Shown one piece after another: positions 1 to 8,176 of a DNA stretch of 64,000 nt. How positions within the stretch are numbered: the first letter of the stretch is position 1; each line of letters starts with the position of its first letter. Below the pieces are notes generated by a model, which was given only the letters and a program-made list of their open reading frames with translations, searched no databases and was not told the DNA's origin. The position numbers and the translations under genes were made by a program. The DNA is from Dongia_B soli. Its GTDB lineage: Bacteria > Pseudomonadota > Alphaproteobacteria > Dongiales > Dongiaceae. The stretch lies in NCBI RefSeq assembly GCF_034044715.1, contig NZ_JAXCLW010000002.1, positions 744,001 through 808,000 on the forward strand, in the 5' to 3' direction.

Positions 1-1654
1 AAGTCGAGAGCGGCACGCGCTTGATATAACCGCCATGGCTGACGGTGACGACCATGTCTTCGCGCTGAATGAGGTCTTCGATATCGTGTTCGAATTCGTT
101 ATCTTCGATGCTGGTCCGGCGTGGCGTGCCGAATTGCTCCTTCATCGCGACGATTTCCTCGCGCAGGATGCGGAAGCGTTTCTCGCGGCTTTCCAGTGTT
201 TCCAGATAATCGACGATCTTGGCGGATAATTCTTTCAATTCATCGGCGATCTTATCGCGCTCCAAGCCGGTCAAACGCTGCAGGCGCAATTCCAGGATCG
301 CGCGGGCCTGGGTTTCCGACAGGCGATAGGTGCCCTGTTCAGAAATCGTATGGGTCGGGTCGTCAATCAGGTGGATGAGCGGCGCGACATCCTGCGCGGG
401 CCAGTCGCGTGCCATCAATTGTTCGCGGGCAACGACCGGGTCCGGCGCATTGCGGATCAGGCTGATGACCTCATCGATATTGGCGACGGCGATGGCGAGA
501 CCGACCAAAACATGGGCGCGTTCGCGGGTCTGGTTGAGTTCAAAGACGGTGCGCCGAGTAATCACCTCCTCACGGAAATCGATGAAAGCAGCGATGATGT
601 CCTTGATATTCATCAATTGCGGCCGGCCGCCGTTAAGAGCCAGCATATTGACACCGAAACTGGTCTGAAGCGGCGTGAAGCGGAAGAGCTGGTTCAGCAC
701 AACCTCCGCCATAGCATCACGCTTCAGCTCGACGACGACGCGCACGCCGTCGCGATCGGATTCATCGCGAAGATCGGCGATACCCTCGATCAACTTCTCG
801 CGCACGACTTCTGCCATGCGCTCGATCATGCGGGCTTTGTTCACCTGATAGGGAATTTCGGTGATGACGATGGCGTCGCGGTCCTTGCGGATTTCCTCAA
901 CATGGGTGCGTCCGCGCATCACGACGGAGCCGCGACCGGTATGGAAGGCCTCGCGAATGCCGTTGCGGCCCAGGATCAGGCCACCGGTCGGGAAATCGGG
1001 CCCCGGCACGTGCTGCATGATCTGATCGATGGTGATCGACGGGTTGTCGATATAGGCGCAGCAGGCGTCGATCACTTCCGACAGGTTATGAGTCGGGATA
1101 TTGGTCGCCATGCCGACCGCGATGCCGCCCGCGCCATTGACCAGCAGATTGGGGAAGCGCGCCGGCAGGACGGTCGGTTCTTCGCGGCTTTCGTCATAGG
1201 TCGGCTGGAAATCGACCGTGTCCTTGTCGATATCGTCGAGCAGCGCCTCGGCCGATTTGGTCAAGCGGGCTTCGGTGTAACGCATCGCCGCCGGCGGATC
1301 GCCGTCCATCGAGCCGAAATTGCCCTGCCCGTCCACCAGCATCAGGCGCATGGAGAAATTCTGCGCCATGCGGACCAAGGCATCGTAGATCGACTGGTCG
1401 CCATGCGGGTGATAGTTACCCATCACTTCACCGACCGCGCGGGCCGATTTCTTATAGCTCTTGGTGGAGTCGAACCCGGCCTCCCGCATGCCGTAAAGGA
1501 TGCGTCGGTGCACCGGTTTCAGCCCGTCGCGCACATCGGGGAGCGCACGGCTCACGATGACGCTCATGGCGTAATCGAGATAGGAGCGCTTCATCTCCTC
1601 TTCGATGGTGATCGGGGATATGTCGAATGTCGGTGCGGCGGGTGTATCGGTCAC
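1..1654 (-). CDS. gyrA: DNA gyrase subunit A, N-terminal part (partial at window edge)
   Basis: Type II topoisomerase subunit that breaks and rejoins DNA for negative supercoiling. About 551 codons of the N-terminal breakage-reunion domain are present; the C-terminal part lies outside the window. The reading runs from a GTG start (MTDTPAAPTFDIS) through the conserved RALPDVRDGLKPVHRRILY block, the quinolone-resistance region around residues 83-91 (HPHGDQSIYD) and the catalytic tyrosine Tyr126 in AAMRYTEARL. Position 87, equivalent to E. coli Ser83, is Gln, while the acidic residue equivalent to Asp87 is kept. No strong Shine-Dalgarno precedes the GTG, so the start could differ by a few codons. 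The long plus-strand reading frame opposite is a shadow. Confidence 0.96.
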   Translation of the reverse strand, partial: MTDTPAAPTFDISPITIEEEMKRSYLDYAMSVIVSRALPDVRDGLKPVHRRILYGMREAGFDSTKSYKKSARAVGEVMGNYHPHGDQSIYDALVRMAQNFSMRLMLVDGQGNFGSMDGDPPAAMRYTEARLTKSAEALLDDIDKDTVDFQPTYDESREEPTVLPARFPNLLVNGAGGIAVGMATNIPTHNLSEVIDACCAYIDNPSITIDQIMQHVPGPDFPTGGLILGRNGIREAFHTGRGSVVMRGRTHVEEIRKDRDAIVITEIPYQVNKARMIERMAEVVREKLIEGIADLRDESDRDGVRVVVELKRDAMAEVVLNQLFRFTPLQTSFGVNMLALNGGRPQLMNIKDIIAAFIDFREEVITRRTVFELNQTRERAHVLVGLAIAVANIDEVISLIRNAPDPVVAREQLMARDWPAQDVAPLIHLIDDPTHTISEQGTYRLSETQARAILELRLQRLTGLERDKIADELKELSAKIVDYLETLESREKRFRILREEIVAMKEQFGTPRRTSIEDNEFEHDIEDLIQREDMVVTVSHGGYIKRVPLST

Positions 1655-1883
1655 TGGAAATCTGCTTATTTTTCGGATGTTTATGAAAGGGTCGCTGGTG
1701 GCCCTGAATGCTGCTGGAAGCTAGCAGATTCGTCTGCCGTAAACAACTTTTGTAACGCTGGTTTTTCGGCGATTATCTATTTGATTTTATTTGAAAAAAA
1801 TGGCGCGACAAAAGGCAGGTTGAGGGCTTGGCTGGTTTTGGGCCTATTAAGGTGGAAATAGCGCTTCGGGAGCCCGACTCAGC

Positions 1884-2591
1884 ATGTCGCTTTCTGCACA
1901 TTTAAGCCTGCCCATTGATGCCGTCCTGGTGGGTCGGCCAAAGCCTTTCGGACCGCCCGGCCGGACTTCGGCGATCGACAAAAAACCGGTGCTGGCGCGT
2001 TGCGCCGTAACCGAGAGGAAATTGGCCGGCGATCAGCAGGCGGATCTCCGGTTTCATGGCGGACCAGAGAAAGCGGTCCATCATTATCCAAGGGATCATT
2101 ATGCGGCCTGGCTGGCGGATCTTCCCCTGCTGGGGCCGCTTCTGAAGCAGCCCGGCGCCTTCGGCGAGAACGTCTCGACGACCGGCATGACCGAAGCCGA
2201 AGTCTGTATCGGCGATGTTTATCGCCTCGGCAGCGCTCTCGTCCAAGTGAGCCAGGGGCGCCAGCCCTGTTGGAAGCTGAACGTACGGTTTGACGTGCCG
2301 GATATGGCTCTACGGGTGCAAAACACCGGCCGGACCGGCTGGTACTACCGCGTGCTGGAACCGGGCGACGTGGCGGCCGGCGACCGGATCGAGCTTCAGG
2401 ACCGCCCGCATGGCGATTGGCCGCTCTCCCGCCTCCTGGACGTGCTTTATCACAACAAGCTGGACGCGGCGTCGCTGCAGGAGATGGCTAGGCTAGAGCC
2501 ACTGGCCGAGTCCTGGCGCAAGGTCGCGCGCCGCCGGTTGGACACTATGGAAGTCGAAGACTGGAGCCGGCGCGTCGCGACGCCGGGCTGA
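1884..2591 (+). CDS. MOSC domain protein, YiiM-like
   Basis: A 235-residue MOSC-domain protein like E. coli YiiM, a family that reduces N-hydroxylated bases such as 6-N-hydroxylaminopurine using a cysteine-bound molybdenum cofactor. Visible family blocks are LRFHGGPEKAVHHYPRDHY (about 55-73), GAFGENVSTTGMTE (91-104) and SQGRQPCWKLN (123-133). Cys129 in the last block is the likely Mo-ligand by family analogy. The ATG has a GGGAG about 10 bases upstream. It stands alone, divergent from gyrA across a 229-bp gap that must hold both promoters. It converges on the DMT exporter with a 2-bp gap. The exact substrate is inferred from the family. Confidence 0.85.
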   Translation: MSLSAHLSLPIDAVLVGRPKPFGPPGRTSAIDKKPVLARCAVTERKLAGDQQADLRFHGGPEKAVHHYPRDHYAAWLADLPLLGPLLKQPGAFGENVSTTGMTEAEVCIGDVYRLGSALVQVSQGRQPCWKLNVRFDVPDMALRVQNTGRTGWYYRVLEPGDVAAGDRIELQDRPHGDWPLSRLLDVLYHNKLDAASLQEMARLEPLAESWRKVARRRLDTMEVEDWSRRVATPG

Positions 2592-2593
2592 GT

Positions 2594-3526
2594 TCAGGCT
2601 GGCTTGAGGCGGGCGAAGAGCCTGCCATCGATCACGGCCAGGCCCGCGAAGATCAGGGCCATGCCGCCGAAATGGCGGGGTGCGACATCCTCGCCCAGGA
2701 TCGAAATGCCGAGCAGCAAGGCCGAAACCGGGATAAGGAACGTGACCAGCGCCAGATTGGTGGGGCCGGCCGAGCGTAGGATGCGAAAGAAGATCACATA
2801 GGCCAAGGCGGTGCAGAGCAGGCCCAGGCCGAAGACGGCGATGCAGGTCACCGTGCCGGGCATCGGCAGAGCCCAGGGACGGTCGACCACGCAGACGATG
2901 GGCAACAGCAGCAGCGCGCTGCAGGTGACCTGGCCTGTTGCCGGCAGCAACGGGGACAGGCCCCGGAAACGGCGGCCAAAGATACCGGCAAAGCCATAGG
3001 ACAAGGCGGCGCCCAGGATCGCCAATTCACTGCCCAGATTCAGGCTGAAACCCTGTAGCGCATCGGGGCCGATCATTACCGCCACGCCGAGAAAGCCCAG
3101 CGCGATGCCGCCGAGGCGCGGCGCGGTGATACGGTCGTCGTGCGTCAGGATCTGCGCCAGGATAAGGGTGAATAGCGGCGTGGTCGCATTGAGGATTGAG
3201 GCCAGCCCGCTGGCGATATGCTGCTGCCCCCAAAAGATCAGGCTAAAGGGGATCATATTGTTCAACAGGCCCATGATCAGGAAATCGCGCCAGAGGCGAA
3301 GATCGCGCGGGAAAGCCTGACCGCTGGCGAGCAGAATCAGGATCAAGGCGATGGCGCCGATCCCCACCCGCCCCAGTGCGACGGTCAGCGGCGGCAACTC
3401 TTGAATGGCGATCTTGGCGAAAAAGAAGGAACCGCCCCAGATGATCGACAGAGCGATCAACAGGGCCCAATCGCGCCCGCTTAAATGTGGCGCCGAAGGC
3501 AGCGGCGATACGGCGTTAAAAGACAA
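2594..3526 (-). CDS. EamA/DMT-superfamily transporter
   Basis: About 310 residues with ten predicted hydrophobic segments in two EamA repeats. The first repeat begins WALLIALSIIWGGSFFFAK (about 20-38), a typical DMT signature, and the second begins near LAILGAALSYGFAGIFGR. Proteins of this family export metabolites such as amino acids or purines across the inner membrane; the substrate cannot be told here. The longest frame starts at a TTG at 3524-3526, inside a strong inverted repeat (3525-3560), and no ATG lies near the first membrane segment, so the start is uncertain. The small DUF1127-like gene lies upstream on the same strand. Confidence 0.82.
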   Translation of the reverse strand: MSFNAVSPLPSAPHLSGRDWALLIALSIIWGGSFFFAKIAIQELPPLTVALGRVGIGAIALILILLASGQAFPRDLRLWRDFLIMGLLNNMIPFSLIFWGQQHIASGLASILNATTPLFTLILAQILTHDDRITAPRLGGIALGFLGVAVMIGPDALQGFSLNLGSELAILGAALSYGFAGIFGRRFRGLSPLLPATGQVTCSALLLLPIVCVVDRPWALPMPGTVTCIAVFGLGLLCTALAYVIFFRILRSAGPTNLALVTFLIPVSALLLGISILGEDVAPRHFGGMALIFAGLAVIDGRLFARLKPA

Positions 3527-3560
3527 GGCAGCAACCCTAGCCGGAGGGGATTGCTGCCTT
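3525..3560 (-). terminator. Stem-loop overlapping the start of the DMT transporter gene
   Basis: AAGGCAGCAA (3525-3534) and TTGCTGCCTT (3551-3560) are perfect 10-bp inverted arms, with CCC and GGGG able to extend the stem in the loop. On the minus strand it lies between the small upstream gene (3608-3787) and the DMT gene, and its 3' arm contains the proposed TTG start. It may be an intrinsic terminator with a poor T tract (GTCTTTT follows) or an mRNA structure that limits translation. Confidence 0.55.
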
Positions 3561-3607
3561 TATGGCCAATGGCGGGATGAACCGCCATCCGGTTCTTGCG
3601 CTACGCC

Positions 3608-3787
3608 TCAGGCGGCCCGCTGCGGGCTGGGCTCGTCCTTCGGGGCGGGCACGATACGACCGTCGGCCGTCCGGACCAGCCCTAAATCGGCGAGCAACCG
3701 CTCATCATTGGCTGAGGGCCGCAAGCCGTTCAGGGCACCTGGCAAAGCAAACGCCCTGGCATGAAGCACCAAACGAGGGAAACGCAT
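3608..3787 (-). CDS. Small DUF1127-like protein, 59 aa
   Basis: A 59-codon gene beginning MRFPRLVLHARAFALPG and containing NDERLLADLGLVRTADGR (about 27-44), which resembles the DDRLLRDIGL core of short DUF1127 proteins. An AGGAG nine bases before the ATG supports real translation. The protein is basic at the N-terminus with no clear membrane segment. It is divergent from the LysR gene across about 160 bp, the layout expected for a LysR target. DUF1127 proteins act in RNA turnover and in phosphate or stress adaptation in some alphaproteobacteria; no function is assigned here. The family match is by eye and moderate. Confidence 0.7.
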   Translation of the reverse strand: MRFPRLVLHARAFALPGALNGLRPSANDERLLADLGLVRTADGRIVPAPKDEPSPQRAA

Positions 3788-3909
3788 GATCGTAGCTCCT
3801 GGGTAGAACGCGGCAGCGCCTGCTGGGAGGCTTCAGGCTGGCTGCCGGTTCGAGGAAGGATATAGTACGGCAACTTCCTGTTTGCAGGCGATTTCGAGTA
3901 AAGCTAGTG

Positions 3910-3924
3910 TTTAGCCGGACTAAA
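3910..3924. promoter_or_regulatory. Candidate LysR-type operator
   Basis: TTTAG-CCGGA-CTAAA is a perfect 5-bp dyad with a 5-bp spacer between the divergent DUF1127-like gene and the lysR gene. A CTAGT (3904-3908) and a CTAAT downstream are related half-sites; GcvA, the closest well-studied relative of the regulator, recognises CTAAT-type sequences. Binding is inferred from position and symmetry only. Confidence 0.4.
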
Positions 3925-3948
3925 CCCTCGGCTAATGTTAGGAACGCG

Positions 3949-4869
3949 ATGGCCCGCCCCCTTGCCGCCTTGCCAGCGCTGCGTGCATTCGAAGCGGTCG
4001 CTCGCCTGGGAAGCATCCGCGCCGCTGCAGAAGAACTCCATGTCACGCCCGGCGCGGTGAGCCAGCAAGTTAAGGCGCTGGAAGCGGAACTGGGAGTGAC
4101 GCTGGTGCGCCGACACGGTACCGGCCTGGCCCTCACCCAGATCGGCGAAGAGGCGGCGGGCGACCTGACCGAGGGCTTCCGCCTGTTGGGCCGGGCTACG
4201 GCGAAAATGCGCAAGGGCAAGCGCGGCCTCGCTTTGCGCCTGCGCCTCGATGATCCAGCGATTGCCGTCAATTGGCTGATCGCCCGGCTGCAGCATTACC
4301 GCGCGCGGCCGAACAGTGTCGATATCGTGCTGGAAACCACGACCGCCCTGTCCGATTGGGACGAGGATGACGATAGCTACGACATGGCTTTGCGCTTCGC
4401 ACTCGGCGATTTTCCGGGGCTGGAATCACACCGTCTGTTCAGCGATGAGGTCTTTCCGGTCTGCAGTCCCGCCTTGCTGGCCCGCACACCCTTAGTCGAG
4501 CCGGCGGATCTCGCCAATTGCACCCTGCTGCACCTCGACTGGTCATCGTCGCACAACCTTCCTTGGCCGGATTGGCCGGCATGGCTGAAGGCGGCCGGCG
4601 TCACTCAGATCGATGCCAGCCGCGGCCCCCGCTTCAACGATTATGCGCTCTGTCTGCAATCGGCTGTCGGCGGCCAGGGGGTCGCGCTCGGCACTCGGCC
4701 GGTGGTCGCGGACCACCTTGCCGCAGGGACACTGATCGCGCCCTTCGCCAAGCGTATCTTCACGCCCTTTGCCTATTATCTGGTCTATGCGCCATCGGTA
4801 CGCGAAAGGCCCGAGGCGCAGGATTTCATCGACTGGATCCTTGAGGAAGCACGACAGACTGCCGGTTGA
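3949..4869 (+). CDS. LysR-family transcriptional regulator, GcvA type
   Basis: About 306 residues. The N-terminal helix-turn-helix is of the GcvA/AmpR kind: LPALRAFEAVARLGSIRAAAEELHV then TPGAVSQQVKALEAELGV (about 5-50). A LysR substrate-binding domain follows (about 90-295). The ATG at 3949 has AGGA six bases upstream and gives the family's usual N-terminus; a GTG frame opening at 3907 overlaps the candidate operator and is less likely. The divergent small gene is the obvious candidate target, together with its own promoter. The inducer is unknown. It converges with the VOC gene. Confidence 0.88.
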   Translation: MARPLAALPALRAFEAVARLGSIRAAAEELHVTPGAVSQQVKALEAELGVTLVRRHGTGLALTQIGEEAAGDLTEGFRLLGRATAKMRKGKRGLALRLRLDDPAIAVNWLIARLQHYRARPNSVDIVLETTTALSDWDEDDDSYDMALRFALGDFPGLESHRLFSDEVFPVCSPALLARTPLVEPADLANCTLLHLDWSSSHNLPWPDWPAWLKAAGVTQIDASRGPRFNDYALCLQSAVGGQGVALGTRPVVADHLAAGTLIAPFAKRIFTPFAYYLVYAPSVRERPEAQDFIDWILEEARQTAG

Positions 4870-4896
4870 ACTCGCGGCAGATTAAATGGCATTCGC

Positions 4897-5367
4897 TTAG
4901 CCGCAGCTTGCCATTTCTTTGGCGCGTCTCTGCAACTCCTCCGGCGAAACATCTTCGACATGAGTCGCGATGTGCCAGATGTGGCCGAAAGGATCTTTGA
5001 TCGTGCCCATGCGGTCGCCGTAAAACTTGGTCTCGACGGGACGTTCGAGCGTGCCGCCGGCTTCGACTGCCTTCTTCGCCACCGCATCGACATCAGGCAC
5101 ATAGAGCACCAGGCTGACCGGGGAACCACCGATCGACTTGGGGCCACGCGCATTCATCTCCGGATATTCATCGGCCATCATGATGACGCTGTCACCGATC
5201 ATCAATTCGGTATGGCCAATCTTGCCGCCGGGACGATCCACCCGTAGACGTTCGACGGCGCCGAACACCTTCTTATAGAACTCGACTGCTGCCATACCGC
5301 CATCGACGACGAGATAAGGCGTGATCGAGCGGTAACCGTCGGGGATCGCCTTCACATTGCTTGCCAT
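4897..5367 (-). CDS. VOC-family (PhnB/glyoxalase-like) protein
   Basis: A 156-residue single vicinal-oxygen-chelate protein of the PhnB-like type: IPDGYRSITPYLVVDGGMAAVEFYKKVFGA near the N-terminus, GHTELMIGDSVIMMADE in the middle and DPFGHIWHIATHVED near the end. These match the beta-alpha-beta-beta-beta modules of glyoxalase-fold proteins, which bind a metal or a small ligand. The chosen ATG at 5367 has GGAG at a good distance; a longer frame extends to 5499 without a ribosome site. No pathway is suggested by the neighbours. Confidence 0.85.
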   Translation of the reverse strand: MASNVKAIPDGYRSITPYLVVDGGMAAVEFYKKVFGAVERLRVDRPGGKIGHTELMIGDSVIMMADEYPEMNARGPKSIGGSPVSLVLYVPDVDAVAKKAVEAGGTLERPVETKFYGDRMGTIKDPFGHIWHIATHVEDVSPEELQRRAKEMASCG

Positions 5368-5554
5368 CGGTCGAGCTCCGCCTTGAAAGACCCTTGCCCG
5401 ACCCTGCGACGGGCTAAGCGGCCTGTCAATACCAAGGCCGCGCCTTAACGGTGAATTTACGAGGTCATGGTGGAATTCCTCTTCTGCCTTGATGTGCACC
5501 GACGGAAATATCGGCTCGCTTGGGTCGCCGTTATGAACAGGGAGTCGTCATAAG

Positions 5555-5728
5555 ATGCGAAAGAGTTTGAAGGCCGGCTTAGCCGTGCTTGCTGTCAGCG
5601 GGTTATTGGCCGGCTGTGCACTGCGATCAGGCGATACACGCCTGCAGCTTTTGCCACCCGAGACGCCGATCGTTAAAAGCTATGCTAGCGTGCAACCACC
5701 GCAGATGACAGATCCCGCCTCGCTGTGA
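5555..5728 (+). CDS. Small lipoprotein, 57 aa
   Basis: A 57-residue predicted lipoprotein: MRKSLKAGLAVLAVSG leads to a lipobox LLAGC, with the modified cysteine at about residue 21. The mature part is only some 36 residues (ALRSGDTRLQLLPPETPIV...) with no recognisable domain. A GGGAG lies about a dozen bases before the ATG. It is followed closely by the class II aldolase gene on the same strand. It belongs to the many small alphaproteobacterial lipoproteins of unknown role. Confidence 0.65.
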   Translation: MRKSLKAGLAVLAVSGLLAGCALRSGDTRLQLLPPETPIVKSYASVQPPQMTDPASL

Positions 5729-5764
5729 TCCAATGCCCGCCTCTCATATTTTCAGGGGCGAAGA

Positions 5765-6562
5765 ATGGCACATGAAATCACCGCGGCGGCACGTCATGCT
5801 GCACCGGCTATTTTGCGCAACAGCGATCTGTACGGCGCCGAGATACGCGCCGCGCGGGTCGATCTCGCGGCCTGTTTCCGCATGGCGGCGCGGCTCGGTT
5901 TGCAGGAAGGAATTTGCAATCACTTTTCCGCTGTCGTGCCCGGCCATGACGATCTCTTCCTGGTCAATCCGCTGGGCCTCGCTTTCGAAGAGATCACCGC
6001 TTCCAAGCTGTTGATCTGCGATTTTCATGGCAATACGGTCGCGGGCAATGGCGAGGTCGAGGCGACGGCTTTCTATATCCATGCGCGCCTGCATCTGCAA
6101 AAGCCCCGTGCCCGCGTCGCCTTTCACACCCATATGCCAAATGCCACCGCCCTCAGCATGCTCGAAGGCGAACCGCTGGTCTGGGCCGGCCAGACGGCGC
6201 TGAAATTTTATGGCCGCACGGTGGTGGATGAGAATTACCAGGGCCTTGCGCTGGATAATGCCGAAGGAGACCGCATCGCCGCTTCGATGGGCGATGCCGA
6301 TATCGTTTTTATGAAGAATCACGGGGTGATGGTGATCGCCCCGACCATCGCCCAGGCCTGGGACGATCTCTATTACTTGGAACGTGCGGCCGACGTGCAA
6401 CTGCGGGCGATGAGCTCGGGCCGCCACCTGAAACCGGTGCCGGCGGAGATCGCCCGTCGAACCGCGCAGCAGATGAATGATGGCGATGCCGCCGGCGCGC
6501 GGCTGCATCTCGAGAGCGTTAAGCGCATCCTGGCCCGCGTGGAGCCGGATTTCGCCGATTGA
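5765..6562 (+). CDS. Class II aldolase/adducin family protein
   Basis: 265 residues of the class II aldolase/adducin fold, a zinc-dependent family of fuculose- and ribulose-phosphate aldolases and decarboxylases. Visible blocks are GLQEGICNHFSAVVPG (about 44-59), the zinc-binding AFHTHMPNATALSML (about 119-133) and the later KNHGVMVIAPT (about 181-191) that supplies another histidine. Members without sugar-kinase neighbours are usually annotated only to family level. A short gap separates it from the small lipoprotein; the substrate is unknown. Confidence 0.86.
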   Translation: MAHEITAAARHAAPAILRNSDLYGAEIRAARVDLAACFRMAARLGLQEGICNHFSAVVPGHDDLFLVNPLGLAFEEITASKLLICDFHGNTVAGNGEVEATAFYIHARLHLQKPRARVAFHTHMPNATALSMLEGEPLVWAGQTALKFYGRTVVDENYQGLALDNAEGDRIAASMGDADIVFMKNHGVMVIAPTIAQAWDDLYYLERAADVQLRAMSSGRHLKPVPAEIARRTAQQMNDGDAAGARLHLESVKRILARVEPDFAD

Positions 6563-6614
6563 TTGGACGCAAACTGAATAAAGCTGGCCGCTTGTGTAAC
6601 AGGTTTACGCAGGG

Positions 6615-6642
6615 TTATGATCAATATATAAAAACATCATAC
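6615..6642. promoter_or_regulatory. NikR-type operator in front of the Ni/Co permease
   Basis: TTATGA, then 16 bases, then TCATAC. This matches the known NikR operator GTATGA-N16-TCATAC with one half-site mismatch and exact spacing. It lies in an AT-rich stretch 45 bp before the permease start, where NikR would repress nickel uptake when nickel is plentiful. The nikR gene itself is not in this window. Confidence 0.7.
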
Positions 6643-6686
6643 TCATTCAAACTGTTTCATGGGCTAGGCCTTAAACGGGGGATTTC

Positions 6687-7760
6687 ATGGGCACTGTCCT
6701 GCGGCGCATCTTCAGCGATGGAGGCGACAATCTGCGCGACAAGGTGATTGCACTCCTTATCTTGCTGATCGTCGCGAATATCGGGGTCTGGTGCTGGGCT
6801 TTCATGGCCTTCCGTGACCATCCCCTCCTAATGGGTACGGCTTTCCTGGCCTATAGTTTCGGCCTGCGGCATGCGGTCGATGCCGATCACATCGCCGCCA
6901 TCGACAACGTCACCCGCAAGCTGATGCAGGAGGGCAAGCGGCCCATCGGTGTCGGCTTTTTCTTTTCGCTCGGTCATTCCAGCATCGTGGTCCTGGCCTC
7001 GGTTGGCGTTGCCGCCACCGCTGCCGCCTTCAAGGATCAGATCGAGGCGTTTCACGCCATCGGTGGCTTGATCGGCACTGCCGTTTCGGCGAGCTTCCTG
7101 CTGGCGATTGCCGTCATCAACCTGATGATCCTGGTTGGTGTCTACCGCACCTTCCGGCATGTCAAGGCTGGCGGGCGCTATGTCGATGAGGATCTCGACA
7201 TGCTGCTGGCGCGTGGCGGATTGCTGGCGCGACTCTTTCGTCCGGTCTTCGGGCTGATCCGCCGGAGCTGGCATATGTATCCGCTGGGCTTCCTCTTCGG
7301 CCTCGGTTTCGATACGGCGACTGAAGTCGGACTGCTTGGTATTTCGGCGGTGCAAGGCTCGCAAGGCCTGCCGATCTGGTCGATCCTGGTCTTCCCTGCC
7401 CTCTTCACCGCCGGCATGTCGCTGGTCGACACGATCAACAGCATCCTCATGCTGGGTGCCTATGGCTGGGCTTTCGTGAAGCCGATCCGGAAACTCTTTT
7501 ACAACATGACCATCACAGCGGTCTCGGTCATCGTCGCGGTGGTGATCGGCGGCATCGAAGCGCTGGGCCTGCTCAGCGACAAATTCAATCTCACCGGCCC
7601 GGTCTGGGATCTGGTTGGCAGTCTGAATGATAGCTTGGGTACCGTCGGCTATCTCATTATCGGGATTTTCGTTGTCAGCTGGATCGTCTCTGCGGTGATC
7701 TACCGGGTGAAGCGCTACGACGAAATCGACGCGCGCCTCACCACCGATACACCCCGTTAA
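6687..7760 (+). CDS. NiCoT-family nickel/cobalt permease
   Basis: 357 residues, eight or so membrane segments. It shows the diagnostic NiCoT metal motif RHAVDADHIAAIDN at 61-74, plus LGFDTATEVGLL (about 208-219) and GMSLVDTINS (about 236-245), as in HoxN and NixA. It imports nickel (or cobalt) with high affinity across the inner membrane for enzymes such as urease or hydrogenase, none of which are visible here. GGGGGA precedes the ATG. The NikR-type box upstream argues for nickel rather than cobalt. It ends 3 bp from the convergent cupredoxin gene. Confidence 0.93.
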   Translation: MGTVLRRIFSDGGDNLRDKVIALLILLIVANIGVWCWAFMAFRDHPLLMGTAFLAYSFGLRHAVDADHIAAIDNVTRKLMQEGKRPIGVGFFFSLGHSSIVVLASVGVAATAAAFKDQIEAFHAIGGLIGTAVSASFLLAIAVINLMILVGVYRTFRHVKAGGRYVDEDLDMLLARGGLLARLFRPVFGLIRRSWHMYPLGFLFGLGFDTATEVGLLGISAVQGSQGLPIWSILVFPALFTAGMSLVDTINSILMLGAYGWAFVKPIRKLFYNMTITAVSVIVAVVIGGIEALGLLSDKFNLTGPVWDLVGSLNDSLGTVGYLIIGIFVVSWIVSAVIYRVKRYDEIDARLTTDTPR

Positions 7761-7763
7761 GAA

Positions 7764-8165
7764 TCAAGGGGCCTTGACGATAATGGTACCGACCATTTTT
7801 GGATGGACCGAACAGAAATACCGATAGGTGCCGGGTTTCTGAAAGGTGAAGGAGTAGGCATCATCGGTATCGAGGGGCGGCGATTTGAAAAGGCGCGGAT
7901 CGTCGTCGCTGACCACCGTGTGCGGGATATCGTCGTGATTGGTCCAGGTGACCTTGGTTCCCGCCACCACCGTCAGGTTGACCGGCGAAAAACTAAAATT
8001 ACCGATCTCGACCTGATTGGATGACGCGGCGGCGGGGACGCCACCCGGCGCCAAAGGCGGCATCTCCATGCCGTCCGGCATCACGGCATAAGCGAGATGC
8101 GACGTCAGCAAAAGACAGGCGATGATAGCGCTGTTTCCCAGCCGGTATGCTCTATTGATCGGCAT
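7764..8165 (-). CDS. Secreted cupredoxin (plastocyanin/amicyanin-like)
   Basis: 133 residues with an N-terminal signal peptide (cut likely after SHLAYA, about residue 27) and one cupredoxin domain. Type 1 copper ligands are all visible: His82 in DIPHTV, Cys118, His121 and Met124 in YFCSVHPKMVG. Such proteins shuttle electrons in the periplasm. GGAGAG precedes the ATG. It follows the phosphoesterase gene by 11 bp on the same strand, so the two are almost certainly co-transcribed. The sigma/anti-sigma pair starts divergently upstream and may control both. Confidence 0.9.
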   Translation of the reverse strand: MPINRAYRLGNSAIIACLLLTSHLAYAVMPDGMEMPPLAPGGVPAAASSNQVEIGNFSFSPVNLTVVAGTKVTWTNHDDIPHTVVSDDDPRLFKSPPLDTDDAYSFTFQKPGTYRYFCSVHPKMVGTIIVKAP

Positions 8166-8176
8166 GAGGCTCTCCT

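Noticed and set aside
350..1861. Long plus-strand reading frame of 503 codons
   Set aside because: It is antisense to gyrA, whose protein motifs are clear on the minus strand. High-GC DNA often gives long shadow frames.
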